From Prado023 sp963798745 (GTDB lineage Bacteria > Actinomycetota > Actinomycetes > S36-B12 > CAIYMF01): 64,000 bases of DNA. The position numbers were made by a program, and so were the translations under genes. The number at the start of each line of letters is the position of its first letter. Position 1 is the stretch's first letter. A model generated the notes under the pieces. It was not told the DNA's origin, did not search any database, and saw only the letters and a program-made list of their open reading frames with translations. Location: the NCBI GenBank assembly GCA_963798745.1, contig CAWCUF010000004.1, positions 186,001 through 250,000 of the forward strand, read 5' to 3'. Below are positions 8,615-17,455 of this stretch, piece after piece.

Positions 8615-9439
8615 GTGACCGCTGAGGGGGCCCACGACCTGGACCTCACCGAATGGCCGATCGGGCTTCCGGCCGTGGCAGCCGCCGTCCGGCTCACCGG
8701 CGGGTGGATCGGACGGACGTGGCAGGCAACCCTCGCCGACGGCCGGGATGTCGTCGTGAAGCAGTGCCCGTACCCCGCCGACGTGGAGGCCGACGGTTTC
8801 GCGGCCCTCGCGGCTGCACGGGTCCCGGTCCCCGATGTGCTTGGCGTTGCCGGCGTGACGCTGGTGATGCAGTTCGTCCAGGGCCCGTCGGATTGGTCGA
8901 TGCTGGGCACTGCGATCGCCCGGATGCACCGCTGCACCGGCCGCGGGTACGGCTGGCATCGGGACAACCGGGCGGGTCGTTTCGTCCAGCAGAACTCGTG
9001 GGCCGCCGACTGGCCCACCTTCTTCGTGGAAAACCGGGTCCGCCCGCATCTGGCCGATCCCAGCGTACCGGCGTCCTTCCGAATCCGGCTCGAACGGGCC
9101 TGCGAGGGCCCGATCCAGGCGATGCTGCCCAAGTACCCGCTGGCGTCCCTGACCCATGGGGACCTGTGGCGGGGCAACATCGTCGACGGCCGGTGGGTTA
9201 TCGACCCGGAGGTGAGCTACGCGGACCGTGAGCTCGACCTGGCCAACATGCTGTCGTCATCCGAGCATCCGTTCCCCTCCGCGTTCTGGGACGCCTACCA
9301 GCGGGAATGGCCTATCCCGTCGGATTTCGAGCCACGGCGCCGCGTCCTCGGGCTGCACCACCGGCTGCTGGGGGTGCGGCATTTCGGCGCATCCCAGCTG
9401 GCAACCCTGGAAACCGACCTCACCGTGCTCGGCTGGTGA
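8615..9439 (+). CDS. Fructosamine/ketosamine-3-kinase family protein
   Basis: The 274-residue product starts at GTG 8615 and spans a full-length member of the fructosamine-3-kinase family, which phosphorylates ketosamine adducts on glycated proteins or small amines so that they fall apart. The catalytic block HGDLWRGNIV (HGD with downstream Asn) and the metal-binding DPEVSYADRELDLA are both intact. The N-lobe has VVVKQCPYP, whose Lys would bind ATP, and GGWIGRTWQATLADG as nucleotide loop. The gene is preceded by a divergent lipoprotein-like remnant and followed by transposon debris, so it stands alone. Confidence 0.9.
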   Translation: MTAEGAHDLDLTEWPIGLPAVAAAVRLTGGWIGRTWQATLADGRDVVVKQCPYPADVEADGFAALAAARVPVPDVLGVAGVTLVMQFVQGPSDWSMLGTAIARMHRCTGRGYGWHRDNRAGRFVQQNSWAADWPTFFVENRVRPHLADPSVPASFRIRLERACEGPIQAMLPKYPLASLTHGDLWRGNIVDGRWVIDPEVSYADRELDLANMLSSSEHPFPSAFWDAYQREWPIPSDFEPRRRVLGLHHRLLGVRHFGASQLATLETDLTVLGW

Positions 9440-9524
9440 GGACGAGTTGTGGCGCCTCACGAACGCCAGACGTCGGCCAGGTAGAACAGGTCAATGCCGA
9501 GCTGCGTCGCTCCACCATCTGAGA

Positions 9525-9640
9525 CCAGCCGCCCTTGTTCAGTTGGCGGGAGATGCCACGCCGGTAGGGCGGGTCGACAGGTAGCGGGCGGCGTGGATAG
9601 TGCGGCGCAGCATGCCCCATTCCTTCAGCCCGGCGGCCAG
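9525..9640 (-). pseudogene. Tn3-family transposase remnant (C-terminal part)
   Basis: The minus strand reads AGLKEWGMLRRTIHAARYLS and then, in another frame, YRRGISRQLNKGG. Both are adjacent, well-known parts of the Tn3 TnpA C-terminal region, which usually runs from YLSDxxYRRxIxRQLNKGE. A frameshift separates the two and the remaining C-terminus is gone. It lies just outside the left arm of the 25-bp inverted repeat at 9647. Confidence 0.5.
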
Positions 9641-9646
9641 GGTGTC

Positions 9647-9671
9647 CCCCCTATGCGATTGCGGTGTGATA
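9647..9671. repeat. Left arm of a perfect 25-bp inverted repeat
   Basis: This arm begins CCCCCTATGCGATTGCGG and is the exact reverse complement of 10287-10311. The bases just outside and inside the two arms do not match each other, so the repeat is exactly 25 bp. The pair frames the DinB-like gene and about 615 bp of DNA. Confidence 0.85.
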
Positions 9672-9695
9672 GCGCGTACCGGTGAGGATCACCGG

Positions 9696-10292
9696 TCAGA
9701 TCACGATGTATTGATGACCGTCCAGCAGTTCGCGAACAGCGTCGAGGTGGCCGGCGTGCACGGCAGTGTCAACCAAGACGTGCACGATGATGCTGTGCAT
9801 GTCGGGAAAGGACAGCCCAGCCTCGACCCACCACTGCTCGGGCCGCTCCGGTGGCTCATCGAGGCGGCGGGCGGCGATGATCTCGTCGGCGCACGTGATG
9901 GCTGCGCGGTAGGCCGCGAGCACCTGCTCGGTTGGCTCCTGCGGTCCCACCTGCCAGTCCCCGTTCTCGCCTTCGGGCCAGAAGTCCAACGCCCCACCAG
10001 CCACGACAACCTCGAACCAATACCGCTCGTCAGAGAGGGTGAGGTGTCGGACCAGCCCGAGGCAGGACCAGCCAGAGGGAAGCCCCGGTCGACGAAGCTG
10101 CTCGTCGGTCACCCCGTCGAGCTGCGCCAACACGTGCTCTCGCTGAGCCGTTAGGCGCCTGAGCAGTGAGGCGCGCTGAGAAGCGGTCTCCGTATGCCAT
10201 GAACCCCGGTGTGCACGTACCCACGTTCTCGCACTCGCGGGCTGATGCCGAGGCGTGGACCGGCCCAGCTTCGCGGATCGTCGACTTATCAC
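9696..10292 (-). CDS. DinB/DUF664 family protein inside an inverted-repeat cassette
   Basis: The protein has the DUF664/DinB layout: RASLLRRLTAQREHVLAQLD, then GLPSGWSCLGLVRHLTLSDE with the first metal-site His, an AAYRAAITCADEIIAA helix, and SIIVHVLVDTAVHAGHLDAV with the second and third His. Such four-helix bundles are metal- and thiol-dependent (mycothiol or bacillithiol) transferases; the substrate is unknown. Family homology begins near 10195, but no ATG, GTG or TTG lies in frame there. The nearest in-frame start is the GTG at 10292, inside the right arm of the inverted repeat, and an ATG at about 10197 is in another frame. The gene may have lost its start by frameshift or may use the repeat-encoded one. 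Confidence 0.65.
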   Translation of the reverse strand: MISRRSAKLGRSTPRHQPASARTWVRAHRGSWHTETASQRASLLRRLTAQREHVLAQLDGVTDEQLRRPGLPSGWSCLGLVRHLTLSDERYWFEVVVAGGALDFWPEGENGDWQVGPQEPTEQVLAAYRAAITCADEIIAARRLDEPPERPEQWWVEAGLSFPDMHSIIVHVLVDTAVHAGHLDAVRELLDGHQYIVI

Positions 10293-10311
10293 ACCGCAAT
10301 CGCATAGGGGG
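10287..10311. repeat. Right arm of a perfect 25-bp inverted repeat
   Basis: Exact reverse complement of 9647-9671. On the minus strand it carries the GTG that is the closest in-frame start for the DinB-like gene. No target-site duplication is visible outside the arms. Confidence 0.85.
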
Positions 10312-10534
10312 TGCTCTGCCGTGAGGCCTGCGACCATTTCCCGACGACCAGTGAGGCGGTGGCTTCCCGGTACTTCAGGGATCCGGCCATCCGCAGCAGA
10401 TGGGGCCAGCGCCCTCGACAGGAGCATGCGCAGCGCACCGCATGCCCCCCGCGCCGCCCGACCCCCACCGCCGCCGAGGCATACCCTCTTTCGCGGGCTG
10501 ACACGATGCGAATTCCGGGAGGAGCGACACGCCA

Positions 10535-11413
10535 ATGACCGAGGTGTCCGTGATCGGTTTGGGGAACGTGGGATCGGCGCTGGCCAGGGCCCTCATCGCG
10601 GCGGGTGCCGATGTCACAGTCTGGAACCGCAGCCCGGGCAAGGCCGCGGTCCTGGTGGAGGAGGGTGCCAGATCAGCCGTGGATGCGGCAGCCGCCATTG
10701 CGGCAAGCCCTGTCGTGCTCATGTGTGTGACTGACCCTGTCGGGGCCCGGCAAGTCCTCACCACGTGTGCCGCGCAGGTTGCGGGGAAGCTGCTCGTCCA
10801 GTTCACCACGAGCACGCCGCAGGAGGCCCGTGAGGGTAAAGCCTGGGCCAAGCACCACGATATGGACTACGTCCAGGCAGCGATCACCGGGAGCCCGGCC
10901 ACCATCGGCACCCCGGATGCGCACATCCTGCTCGCGGGCCCGCAGCAGGCGTTCAGCACAGCGGAACCGCTGTTGCGCGCGCTGGCCGCGGATCTGGACT
11001 ACAAGGGGGAAGCGGTCGGTCTGGCCCCGGCCTGGGACATGGTGCTGATCATGCACTATTACGGGATGTTCCTGAGCCTGTTCCACAGCGTGCAGATCTG
11101 TCAGGCGGAGGGGATTCCCTTGGAGCATTTCGGCCAGGTGCTCGCAGCGCACGGCAAGGGATATGAGGAATGGCTAGTCGAGAACATCCGCTTGGGAAGC
11201 TACCAGGAGACCTCCGCGCCACTGGAGCTCTGGGCCGCAGCCATCCGGCGCTTCGCCCAGCATGCCAGGGACAGCGGGATCGATGCCGGGTTCCCTTTGT
11301 TCACCTCCGCGCTCTTCGAGAAGGCGCTGGCGGCAGGGTATGGCCGCGAGGAGGTGTCGGCCGTGTTCAAGGTCCTGGAGCAGGCGGACCACCAGGCCCA
11401 CGGCGTCCACTGA
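10535..11413 (+). CDS. NAD(P)-dependent imine-reductase-like / beta-hydroxyacid dehydrogenase family protein
   Basis: The 292-residue product begins with a Rossmann motif VIGLGNVGSALARALIAAG and keeps VWNRSPGKA as the NADP-type second strand end. The helix that carries the catalytic Lys in hydroxyisobutyrate dehydrogenases instead reads APAWDMVLIMHYYGM, with Asp at the position where imine reductases have Asp or Tyr. The C-terminal all-helical dimer domain is complete. I infer reduction of an imine or related C=N or C=O compound. A GGGAGGAGCG site precedes the ATG. No pathway partner is adjacent. Confidence 0.75.
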   Translation: MTEVSVIGLGNVGSALARALIAAGADVTVWNRSPGKAAVLVEEGARSAVDAAAAIAASPVVLMCVTDPVGARQVLTTCAAQVAGKLLVQFTTSTPQEAREGKAWAKHHDMDYVQAAITGSPATIGTPDAHILLAGPQQAFSTAEPLLRALAADLDYKGEAVGLAPAWDMVLIMHYYGMFLSLFHSVQICQAEGIPLEHFGQVLAAHGKGYEEWLVENIRLGSYQETSAPLELWAAAIRRFAQHARDSGIDAGFPLFTSALFEKALAAGYGREEVSAVFKVLEQADHQAHGVH

Positions 11414-11939
11414 GGTCGCTGCATCCATGTCCAGACGTCGGGTGTGCTCGCTGAGCGCCGGGGCAGTGTCCTGTGGGGGCCGGGGTGCCAGCTGGCACCT
11501 CACCACGTTCGAACTCACCAAGGCCGAATGGGCCCGCTTCCTGCCCACGATCCCCTACGCCCCCGCCTGCCGTTGACTGAGATGCCATACCGATGACGAC
11601 GCGGACTTGCCACTACCTGTGAACTCCCAGGGTCGTGAACGAGTTCAAGGGCGACAGACTGTCCTGCATCTAACTGGCCCGGAGAGCTGTGCCCGAGTGG
11701 GGCTCAGCATGGCTTCGACAGCAGCGCTGGACAGCCAGTCGTCAGCCACGTGGCGTAATCACCAACACCCCAGACCGACACTTCCGCGGCCAGACGCACC
11801 TCGGGGGTGGGACGCTCCTGCCGCGGTCACGCGCTGGGTGAGAAGGCCAAGTAAACGGCAGACCGCCTTGCGTCCATGAACGTGGTGCACCGCCGCGCCT
11901 TGCTTGACAGTCATAGGCAAAGACGTTTCCGCATGCACG
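11414..11939. other. Gene-poor stretch with a repeat copy and a possible gene tail
   Basis: No complete gene is visible. At about 11465-11576 the plus strand reads ASWHLTTFELTKAEWARFLP before a stop, which faintly resembles the end of a DUF397-type protein but is too short to call. A diverged copy of dispersed repeat family A occupies 11687-11841. Confidence 0.4.
11687..11841. repeat. Dispersed repeat family A, diverged copy
   Basis: This stretch lines up by eye with 52883-53040: GTGCCCGAGT...CTCAGCATGGCT...ACACCCCAGACCGACACTTC, then a tail ending GGTCACGCGCTGGGTGAG. It is the most diverged of the four fuller copies. Confidence 0.5.
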
Positions 11940-13175
11940 TCATGACGAGGTCAGGACACGTGGGCCGAGGCGGTGGGCAAGTTCCAGTGCGAGCGCAACA
12001 GCGAGGCGTCGGTCTCCGACTGGGTGACCGAGCAGGTCTGTTGCGCGGGCGACTCGTTGCAGCACGGTGTTTCGATGGGTGTGGAGTCGTTGGGCGGCTC
12101 GAGGCGCATTGTCGGCCTCCTCGAGGTAGGCCCGCAAAGTGTCACGCAGACGTGCTGCGCTGGCGTTGTCGGAGGCTAAGGGACCGAGGGTCGCGACGAC
12201 GAAGTCTGCGGCACGCTGGTCATCATGTGCGGCCAAGGCTGTGACTTCGAAATCCGCGTAGGTGGTCAGTCGATCACCCGTTGGTTGACCCATCAGAAGT
12301 CGGTGGACGACGAGTGCGGCTTCGTGACTGCGGCGGAATCCTCGGATACCGTGCTCGGTCGGCCCTACCACTGCTCGAATGGAGCTTTCCTGCTCCGCCA
12401 TGGCGTGCGCCAGGGTTAGGGTGTTCGGATCTGCGTCGCTGCCGATCCACACCCAGAGAGTCGAGGTCCCGGCTGCCATGGTGAACGGGCGTCTCGAGCC
12501 GATAGCCAGGGCCAAGGTCCCCGCCGCGGATTCGAGTGCTCCCTGCGGGGCTCCCGGCGGCTCGGCCCAGAGAACCATCGCGGTATGTCGGCGAGAGAGC
12601 TCGTAGCCGAGTTGTCGGCTCGCGGTAGACGTGTCGATCGGTGCGTCATTCAATATCAGCCGAGCAGTCTCGCTTTGGCGGGCAGCGGCTCCACCAAGGA
12701 ATTCCTCGCGCTCGCGCTCGGCTTCGACGATGACGGTGCTGAGCACGTCATCGACGTAATGAAAGAGCAGGGCTAGAGACGCTTCCAGGACCGCAAAGAG
12801 CCGAGGTCCGGGTTCGACCACCGAGGAGGTTGTCTCCATCCAGTATTTCCAAGCCACCTCCTGACCGCGTCGGTAGCCCTGGAACAGGGCATCGATCCCG
12901 ATCCCCCGCCGCACAAGCGTCCGCGCGATGTCCAACGCCTCGGGAGGCACTTCAATCGGTGGAGGAGCGGATGCGTGTTGGGCGACCACGATGAAGCGAC
13001 GAATGTTCGCTCGGTAGCTGGCACGAACCTCAGCCATGATCGCAGCATCCGCGCCAAGCGGGGGAACGAGCTCGATCGCGGCGGCAGAACTAGCCGCAAC
13101 GATCTCGTCCTCACGTGCCGAGAATCGGTCGGCGATCGCACTGACTAAATCAGCGGTCTCCGTTGCCATCGGCAT
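11940..13175 (-). CDS. PucR/CdaR-type transcriptional regulator
   Basis: From the ATG at 13175 (MPMATETADLVSAIADRF) the product is about 411 residues; the frame is open to 13328, but that extension is not family-like. The N-terminal part resembles the RsbRD-N-like helical sensor of actinobacterial PucR proteins (REDEIVAASSAAAIELVPPL). A GGDEF-like middle follows, and the C-terminus has the PucR helix-turn-helix LRDTLRAYLEEADNAPRAA followed by LHTHRNTVLQRVARATDLLG. PucR-family proteins control catabolic or secondary pathways in response to small ligands. It diverges from the seven-gene operon starting at 13368 and is its likely regulator. Confidence 0.85.
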   Translation of the reverse strand: MPMATETADLVSAIADRFSAREDEIVAASSAAAIELVPPLGADAAIMAEVRASYRANIRRFIVVAQHASAPPPIEVPPEALDIARTLVRRGIGIDALFQGYRRGQEVAWKYWMETTSSVVEPGPRLFAVLEASLALLFHYVDDVLSTVIVEAEREREEFLGGAAARQSETARLILNDAPIDTSTASRQLGYELSRRHTAMVLWAEPPGAPQGALESAAGTLALAIGSRRPFTMAAGTSTLWVWIGSDADPNTLTLAHAMAEQESSIRAVVGPTEHGIRGFRRSHEAALVVHRLLMGQPTGDRLTTYADFEVTALAAHDDQRAADFVVATLGPLASDNASAARLRDTLRAYLEEADNAPRAAQRLHTHRNTVLQRVARATDLLGHPVGDRRLAVALALELAHRLGPRVLTSS

Positions 13176-13367
13176 GCGAGAAGTATGCCGCTGCACATAC
13201 GCGGTCGCCATCCCTGAGCTGAGGCACGTATCCGCATCGTCCGGCGGTGCGTACCTTTTTCGTAAGCGGAGGCCACTCCAATAGTACCCGGAGGAGGCGT
13301 TGCCCGCATCGACGACCCCACCTGTCATCGACTTCGCGCCATGTGCACACTATTCAAGGAGCAACGA
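13176..13367. promoter_or_regulatory. Divergent promoter region between the PucR-type gene and the lipid operon
   Basis: The 192 bases separate the two divergent starts and must hold both promoters and any PucR operator. AAGGAGCAACGA lies directly before the ATG at 13368 and serves as the operon's first ribosome binding site. I see no clear palindrome. Confidence 0.5.
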
Positions 13368-14498
13368 ATGGCCAAGAATCCCGTCATCGTCTACGGCGCC
13401 AGCGGCTACACCGGCATGCTGATCATGGACTGGTTGATCGATCAGCGAATCCCGTTCACCGCGGTCGGTCGTGATGCCAAACGCATCGAGGACAACATGC
13501 GCGAGCGTGTGGTGCGTCTCGAGTCGGCCGAGTACGAGATCGTGGAGTGCCAGCACGACGTCGACGCACTCAAGACCGTCTTCGCGGGCGCCAAGGTTGT
13601 CTGCAACACTGTCGGCCCCTTCGCCAACTTCGGTCTGGTCGGCGCCGAGGCTGCCCTCCGGGCCGGCTGCCATTACCTCGACACGACAGGTGAGCAAGGC
13701 TACATACTGGAGCTCCAGGAGACGTTTGGGGCCGAGTTCGCGAGCGCGAACCTGGTGTGCGCCCCCTCGACGTCCTACATGTACGCACTCGCTGAGATTG
13801 CCGCCGAGCTCGCGTTGGAGACACCGGGCGTCGACATGCTCGAGACCGCCACGATCTGTCGGGGACCCCGCGAAGGCTCTGGGGTCACCGTCGGATCGTC
13901 AGCTTCGATCTTCGAGTTGTTCCGCTCGAACCAGTACCACCTCTGGGACAACGAATTGGTCCTGCATGAGCCAGGCAAGGGCACGGAGTTGACTCTGCCG
14001 GACTACCTCGCTCCGATCTACTCCCTGCCCTGGGGCGGCACGTCGTTGCCGGCCTTCTACAAGAACGACTCGCGGGTCCGCTACTGCAATTCGATGGTCG
14101 GTTTCTATGACATGACGATCATGCGCCAGGTGTCCGTGCTGTGGCAGCAGTGGGAGTCCGAGTACAAGGACCTCCCGGCCGAGCACCAAGACGCGGTGCT
14201 GAAACAGATCGTCGATGCCACCACGCCCACGATGCCGCCACGCGAACGTACTGCCATGCAGCGATCCACCGACTACGCCATCGGCCGCGGGCCGTTGACC
14301 AATGTGCATGCCACCGTGCGCAGTGTCACGCCTTACATCACCACCGGAGCACTCCAGGTCGCCGCAGCGGAGAAGCTGCTCGGCAACGACTTTGCGGCAC
14401 CTGGTGTGACGTCGGCGGGCAAGGCCTTCGGTCATCGCTACCTGCTGGGATTCCTCGAGCAGCGCGGGCTCGCTGCCGCCTCAGTGGTCAAGGCCTGA
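13368..14498 (+). CDS. Saccharopine-dehydrogenase-like NAD(P)-binding protein
   Basis: The 376-residue product from ATG 13368 (MAKNPVIVYGASGYTGMLIM) has the Rossmann start of the saccharopine dehydrogenase / trans-acting enoyl reductase group and follows it with KVVCNTVGPFANFGLVGAEA, the usual second block of this fold. The upstream in-frame ATG at 13341 lacks a site, while AAGGAG precedes 13368. The C-terminal half (YLAPIYSLPWGGTSLPAFYK, VRYCNSMVGFYDM) does not match lysine-pathway enzymes. Relatives are found in mycobacterial and other actinobacterial lipid clusters as reductases. It is the first gene of a seven-gene operon with spacings from -4 to 28 bases. Confidence 0.7.
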   Translation: MAKNPVIVYGASGYTGMLIMDWLIDQRIPFTAVGRDAKRIEDNMRERVVRLESAEYEIVECQHDVDALKTVFAGAKVVCNTVGPFANFGLVGAEAALRAGCHYLDTTGEQGYILELQETFGAEFASANLVCAPSTSYMYALAEIAAELALETPGVDMLETATICRGPREGSGVTVGSSASIFELFRSNQYHLWDNELVLHEPGKGTELTLPDYLAPIYSLPWGGTSLPAFYKNDSRVRYCNSMVGFYDMTIMRQVSVLWQQWESEYKDLPAEHQDAVLKQIVDATTPTMPPRERTAMQRSTDYAIGRGPLTNVHATVRSVTPYITTGALQVAAAEKLLGNDFAAPGVTSAGKAFGHRYLLGFLEQRGLAAASVVKA

Positions 14499-14500
14499 GC

Positions 14501-16057
14501 ATGGCAATCATCGACATGTTCGATCGGGGCTGGCTGGCCAACCCCGAGGGGATTGCCTACGTCGCCGGAGAACGCGCCTACGGTTTCGACGAGATCGGTC
14601 GGCTGTCCTGCCGGATCGCCCACGCTTTGCTGGATCAGGGCTTTGCGACGGAGACCAAGGGAGCGGTGCTGGCCGGCAACGACCCGACAGCCTGGACGTG
14701 CGTACTCGGCCTCTGGCGGGCCGGTATGGCTTGGGTGCCACTGAACCCACGCAACGGCATCGAGGCGAACATCGACCTGCTCGACGGATTCGACTGCGAA
14801 GTGCTGTTCTTCCAGGAGATGTTCGCTCCCATCGTCGCGGGCATGCGGGCGGCACTTCCCAAGGTCAAGCACTGGATCTGCATCGAGAGCGAGTCGGCCG
14901 GATCACCTTCGCTCGACACATGGCTTGCCGACCAGCCGGACACCATGCCGATGATGACGTACGCACCCGACGCTGTCGTCGCGGTGATGCCGACAGGCGG
15001 CACGACTGGGAAGCCGAAGGGCGTCATGAACACGCACCGCAGCTTCCAGGCCTTTTGCGCCAACTTCATGATCACCTGCAGCTACGGCGCGAACGACCCG
15101 GTCGTGAACCTTGCCGCAGCACCCATGACCCACACAGCCGGTGTCCTCTCCCTTCCGTGCACGGCGCGCGGCGGAATGGTTGTCGTCCTGACCAAGCCCG
15201 ACCCGGCTGCCCTGCTCGATGTCATCGAGCGCCACGGCGTCACCGAGCTGTTCCTGCCCCCTACGGTGATCTACCGCCTGCTTGAGGAACCCGGCCTGAG
15301 CGACCGGGACTTGTCCTCGCTTCGATACTTCATCTCGGGTGCCGCCCCGCTGTCGGTGGACAAGCTCAAACTCGCCATCGACGCATTCGGCCCGGTGATG
15401 ATGCAGGGATACGGCCAGACCGAGGCGCCGGCCTCGATCGCGATGCTTCGCCCGGAGGAGTACTTCGCCGATGGTCGCTTCGCGGAGCCGAAACGCCTCG
15501 CCTCCTGCGGACGTCCCACACCGCTGGTCAGCCTGGCGATCATGGACACGGCCGGGAATCGGGTTTCGCAGGGTCAACTAGGTGAGATCTGCGTTTCCGG
15601 TGACCTGGTCATGAAGGGCTACTACCAAGACACCGAGAAGACCGCTGAGACGATCGTCGACGGTTGGCTGCACACCGGGGACATCGGCTTCCTCGACCGT
15701 GAGGGGTACTTGTCGATCACCGATCGCATCAAGGACGTCATCATCAGCGGTGGATTCAACGTCTATCCCGGTGAGATCGAACAGGTCATCTGGTCCCTGG
15801 ACGCCGTCCAGGATTGCTCAGTGATCGGTGTCCCCGACGCCGAGTGGGGAGAAGCGGTCAAGGCCGTCGTCGAACTCAAACCTGGGGCCACTCTCGATCC
15901 CGCCGAGGTGATCGCCCTCTGCAAGGACAAGCTGGGCAGCGTCAAGGCCCCTAAGTCGATCGACATCGTCGAAGCCCTCCCGCGCAGTCCGGTGGGCAAG
16001 GTCCTCAAGGCCGAGCTCCGAGCCGGCTACTGGCGCAACCACTCTCGCAGCATCTGA
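14501..16057 (+). CDS. AMP-dependent acyl-CoA ligase
   Basis: The 518-residue product starts at ATG 14501, two bases after the previous stop. It has every motif of the ANL superfamily: PTGGTTGKPKG (phosphate loop), MQGYGQTEAPASIA (A5), WLHTGDIGFLDREGYLSITD (A7), RIKDVIISGGFNVYPGEIEQ (A8) and the catalytic Lys in PRSPVGKVLKAELR (A10). It should activate a carboxylic acid to its CoA thioester through an acyl-AMP. The chain length or ring type cannot be read from the sequence. It probably supplies or salvages the acyl-CoA used by the downstream thiolase-like and WS/DGAT-like proteins. Confidence 0.9.
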   Translation: MAIIDMFDRGWLANPEGIAYVAGERAYGFDEIGRLSCRIAHALLDQGFATETKGAVLAGNDPTAWTCVLGLWRAGMAWVPLNPRNGIEANIDLLDGFDCEVLFFQEMFAPIVAGMRAALPKVKHWICIESESAGSPSLDTWLADQPDTMPMMTYAPDAVVAVMPTGGTTGKPKGVMNTHRSFQAFCANFMITCSYGANDPVVNLAAAPMTHTAGVLSLPCTARGGMVVVLTKPDPAALLDVIERHGVTELFLPPTVIYRLLEEPGLSDRDLSSLRYFISGAAPLSVDKLKLAIDAFGPVMMQGYGQTEAPASIAMLRPEEYFADGRFAEPKRLASCGRPTPLVSLAIMDTAGNRVSQGQLGEICVSGDLVMKGYYQDTEKTAETIVDGWLHTGDIGFLDREGYLSITDRIKDVIISGGFNVYPGEIEQVIWSLDAVQDCSVIGVPDAEWGEAVKAVVELKPGATLDPAEVIALCKDKLGSVKAPKSIDIVEALPRSPVGKVLKAELRAGYWRNHSRSI

Positions 16058-16085
16058 TCATCGACCCCGTAGCGAAGAGGAACGC

Positions 16086-16889
16086 ATGAAGACATACAAA
16101 GACAAGGTCTGTGTCGTCACCGGCGCGGGCTCCGGGATCGGACGGCAACTGGCGGTCCAACTCGCGACGCGCGGCGCGAAGTTGGCGATCTCCGACGTCA
16201 ACGAGGCGTCGTTGAAGGAAACCGCCGAGATGCTGGCTGGTTCAGGTCATCAGCTCTACGTGCTCGACACCTCGGTGAAGGACGCCGTGTTCGCGCATGC
16301 CCAGGACGTGCTGTCAGACTTCGGTGCTGCGCACTACCTGTTCAACAACGCCGGCGTGGACCTGTCGGCGACCATCAACAACACCACGGTCGAGGAGTAC
16401 GAGTGGCTGCTCGGCATCAACCTGTGGGGTCCGATCTACGGCACCAAGGCGTTCCTGCCGATCATGCTGGAGCAGGACGACGGGCACATCATCAACTTTT
16501 CCAGCGTGTTCGGCTTGGTGACGGTGCCGACCCAGTCCGCCTACCACGTGTCGAAGTTCGCGATCCGAGGGTTCACTGAATGCCTGGCGCGCGAACTGGA
16601 AGGGACGAATGTCTCCGCAACTGTGGTCCACCCTGGCGGGATCGCGACCCATTTCGCCACGTCGGCACGGCTGGGTACCAACGCCGGAGCGTATGAAGAA
16701 CAGTACTTGGAGAAGCTGGCGGCGCTGTTGCGGACAAAGCCTGAGGACTGCGTTGGCACAATCCTGAAGGGCGTTGAGCGCGACAAGCGTCGAATCATTG
16801 TCGGCTACACCGCAGGTCAGGTGGCGCTATTGGCGCGTCTGATGCCGGTGAACTACGGCAAGGTCCTGCGCCTGATGAGGGGGATCTGA
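16086..16889 (+). CDS. Short-chain dehydrogenase/reductase (SDR)
   Basis: The 267-residue product is a classical SDR with TGAGSGIGRQ (cofactor loop), an acidic residue after strand two (ISDVNEAS, favouring NAD(H)), NNAGVD, the catalytic Ser in INFSSVFG and YHVSK. The C-terminal extension (IVGYTAGQVALLARLMPVNY) is hydrophobic and resembles SDRs that act at the membrane on lipid substrates. It probably oxidises or reduces a hydroxyl or keto group on the operon's acyl or sterol-like intermediate. It lies 28 bases after the ligase gene with AAGAGGAACGC before its ATG. Confidence 0.88.
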   Translation: MKTYKDKVCVVTGAGSGIGRQLAVQLATRGAKLAISDVNEASLKETAEMLAGSGHQLYVLDTSVKDAVFAHAQDVLSDFGAAHYLFNNAGVDLSATINNTTVEEYEWLLGINLWGPIYGTKAFLPIMLEQDDGHIINFSSVFGLVTVPTQSAYHVSKFAIRGFTECLARELEGTNVSATVVHPGGIATHFATSARLGTNAGAYEEQYLEKLAALLRTKPEDCVGTILKGVERDKRRIIVGYTAGQVALLARLMPVNYGKVLRLMRGI

Positions 16890-16890
16890 G

Positions 16891-17454
16891 ATGACCACCG
16901 ACAGCGCCTCTCCCAGCGTGCGTTCAACGAGGTCGCGCGCTGCTGAACTCGAAGCGATCTCGCGTGCGGGCTTCGCGAAACTCGCCCGCCGTGACCTCTC
17001 CGAGCCGCACACCATCTGGGCCGAGGACGCAGTCGACCACTTCCTGCCCGTGGGCGACGCGATCGGCCGCGACGCCATTGTGGCCTTCTTCGACGAGATG
17101 TTCACTGCCCTTCCTGACTTCTCGATCACGGTGGAGCGAATCACGAGTTCCGACACCGTCTCGGTCGTGCAGTGGCATGCGACTGGCACTTTCACCGGCG
17201 GCCGGTTCCAGGGGATCCGACCGACAGGGAAGCCGATCGAGTTCCGTGGGTGCGACGTGGTGCTGTTCCAGGGCGATGTGGTCATCGACAACACTGTCTA
17301 CTGGGACGGGCTCGCATTCGCGCGAGCGATCGGTCTCCTTCCATCTGAGGGCTCCGTCGGTGACCGGATCTTGATGTCTGCCTTCAACGCACTCACCGCT
17401 GTGCGAACCCTGGGCGGACGACGGTTCCGGACTCGTACGCTGGAGACGGGCTGA
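16891..17454 (+). CDS. SnoaL/NTF2-like protein
   Basis: The 187-residue product has the SnoaL-type cone fold pattern: AGFAKLARRDLSEPHTIWAE, GRDAIVAFFDEMFTALPDFS, VVQWHATGTFTGGRFQGIRP and VVLFQGDVVIDNTVYWDGLA. Members include polyketide cyclases, ketosteroid-isomerase-like enzymes and many binding proteins. In this operon an isomerase, cyclase or hydratase role on the intermediate is plausible but not shown. The ATG at 16891 begins one base after the SDR stop codon, indicating coupled translation. Confidence 0.75.
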   Translation: MTTDSASPSVRSTRSRAAELEAISRAGFAKLARRDLSEPHTIWAEDAVDHFLPVGDAIGRDAIVAFFDEMFTALPDFSITVERITSSDTVSVVQWHATGTFTGGRFQGIRPTGKPIEFRGCDVVLFQGDVVIDNTVYWDGLAFARAIGLLPSEGSVGDRILMSAFNALTAVRTLGGRRFRTRTLETG

Positions 17455-17455
17455 C

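Noticed and set aside
9647..10311. Terminal repeats of an intact Tn3 transposon
   Set aside because: The arms are 25 rather than about 38 bp, do not start with GGGG when read inward, and no transposase or resolvase lies between them.
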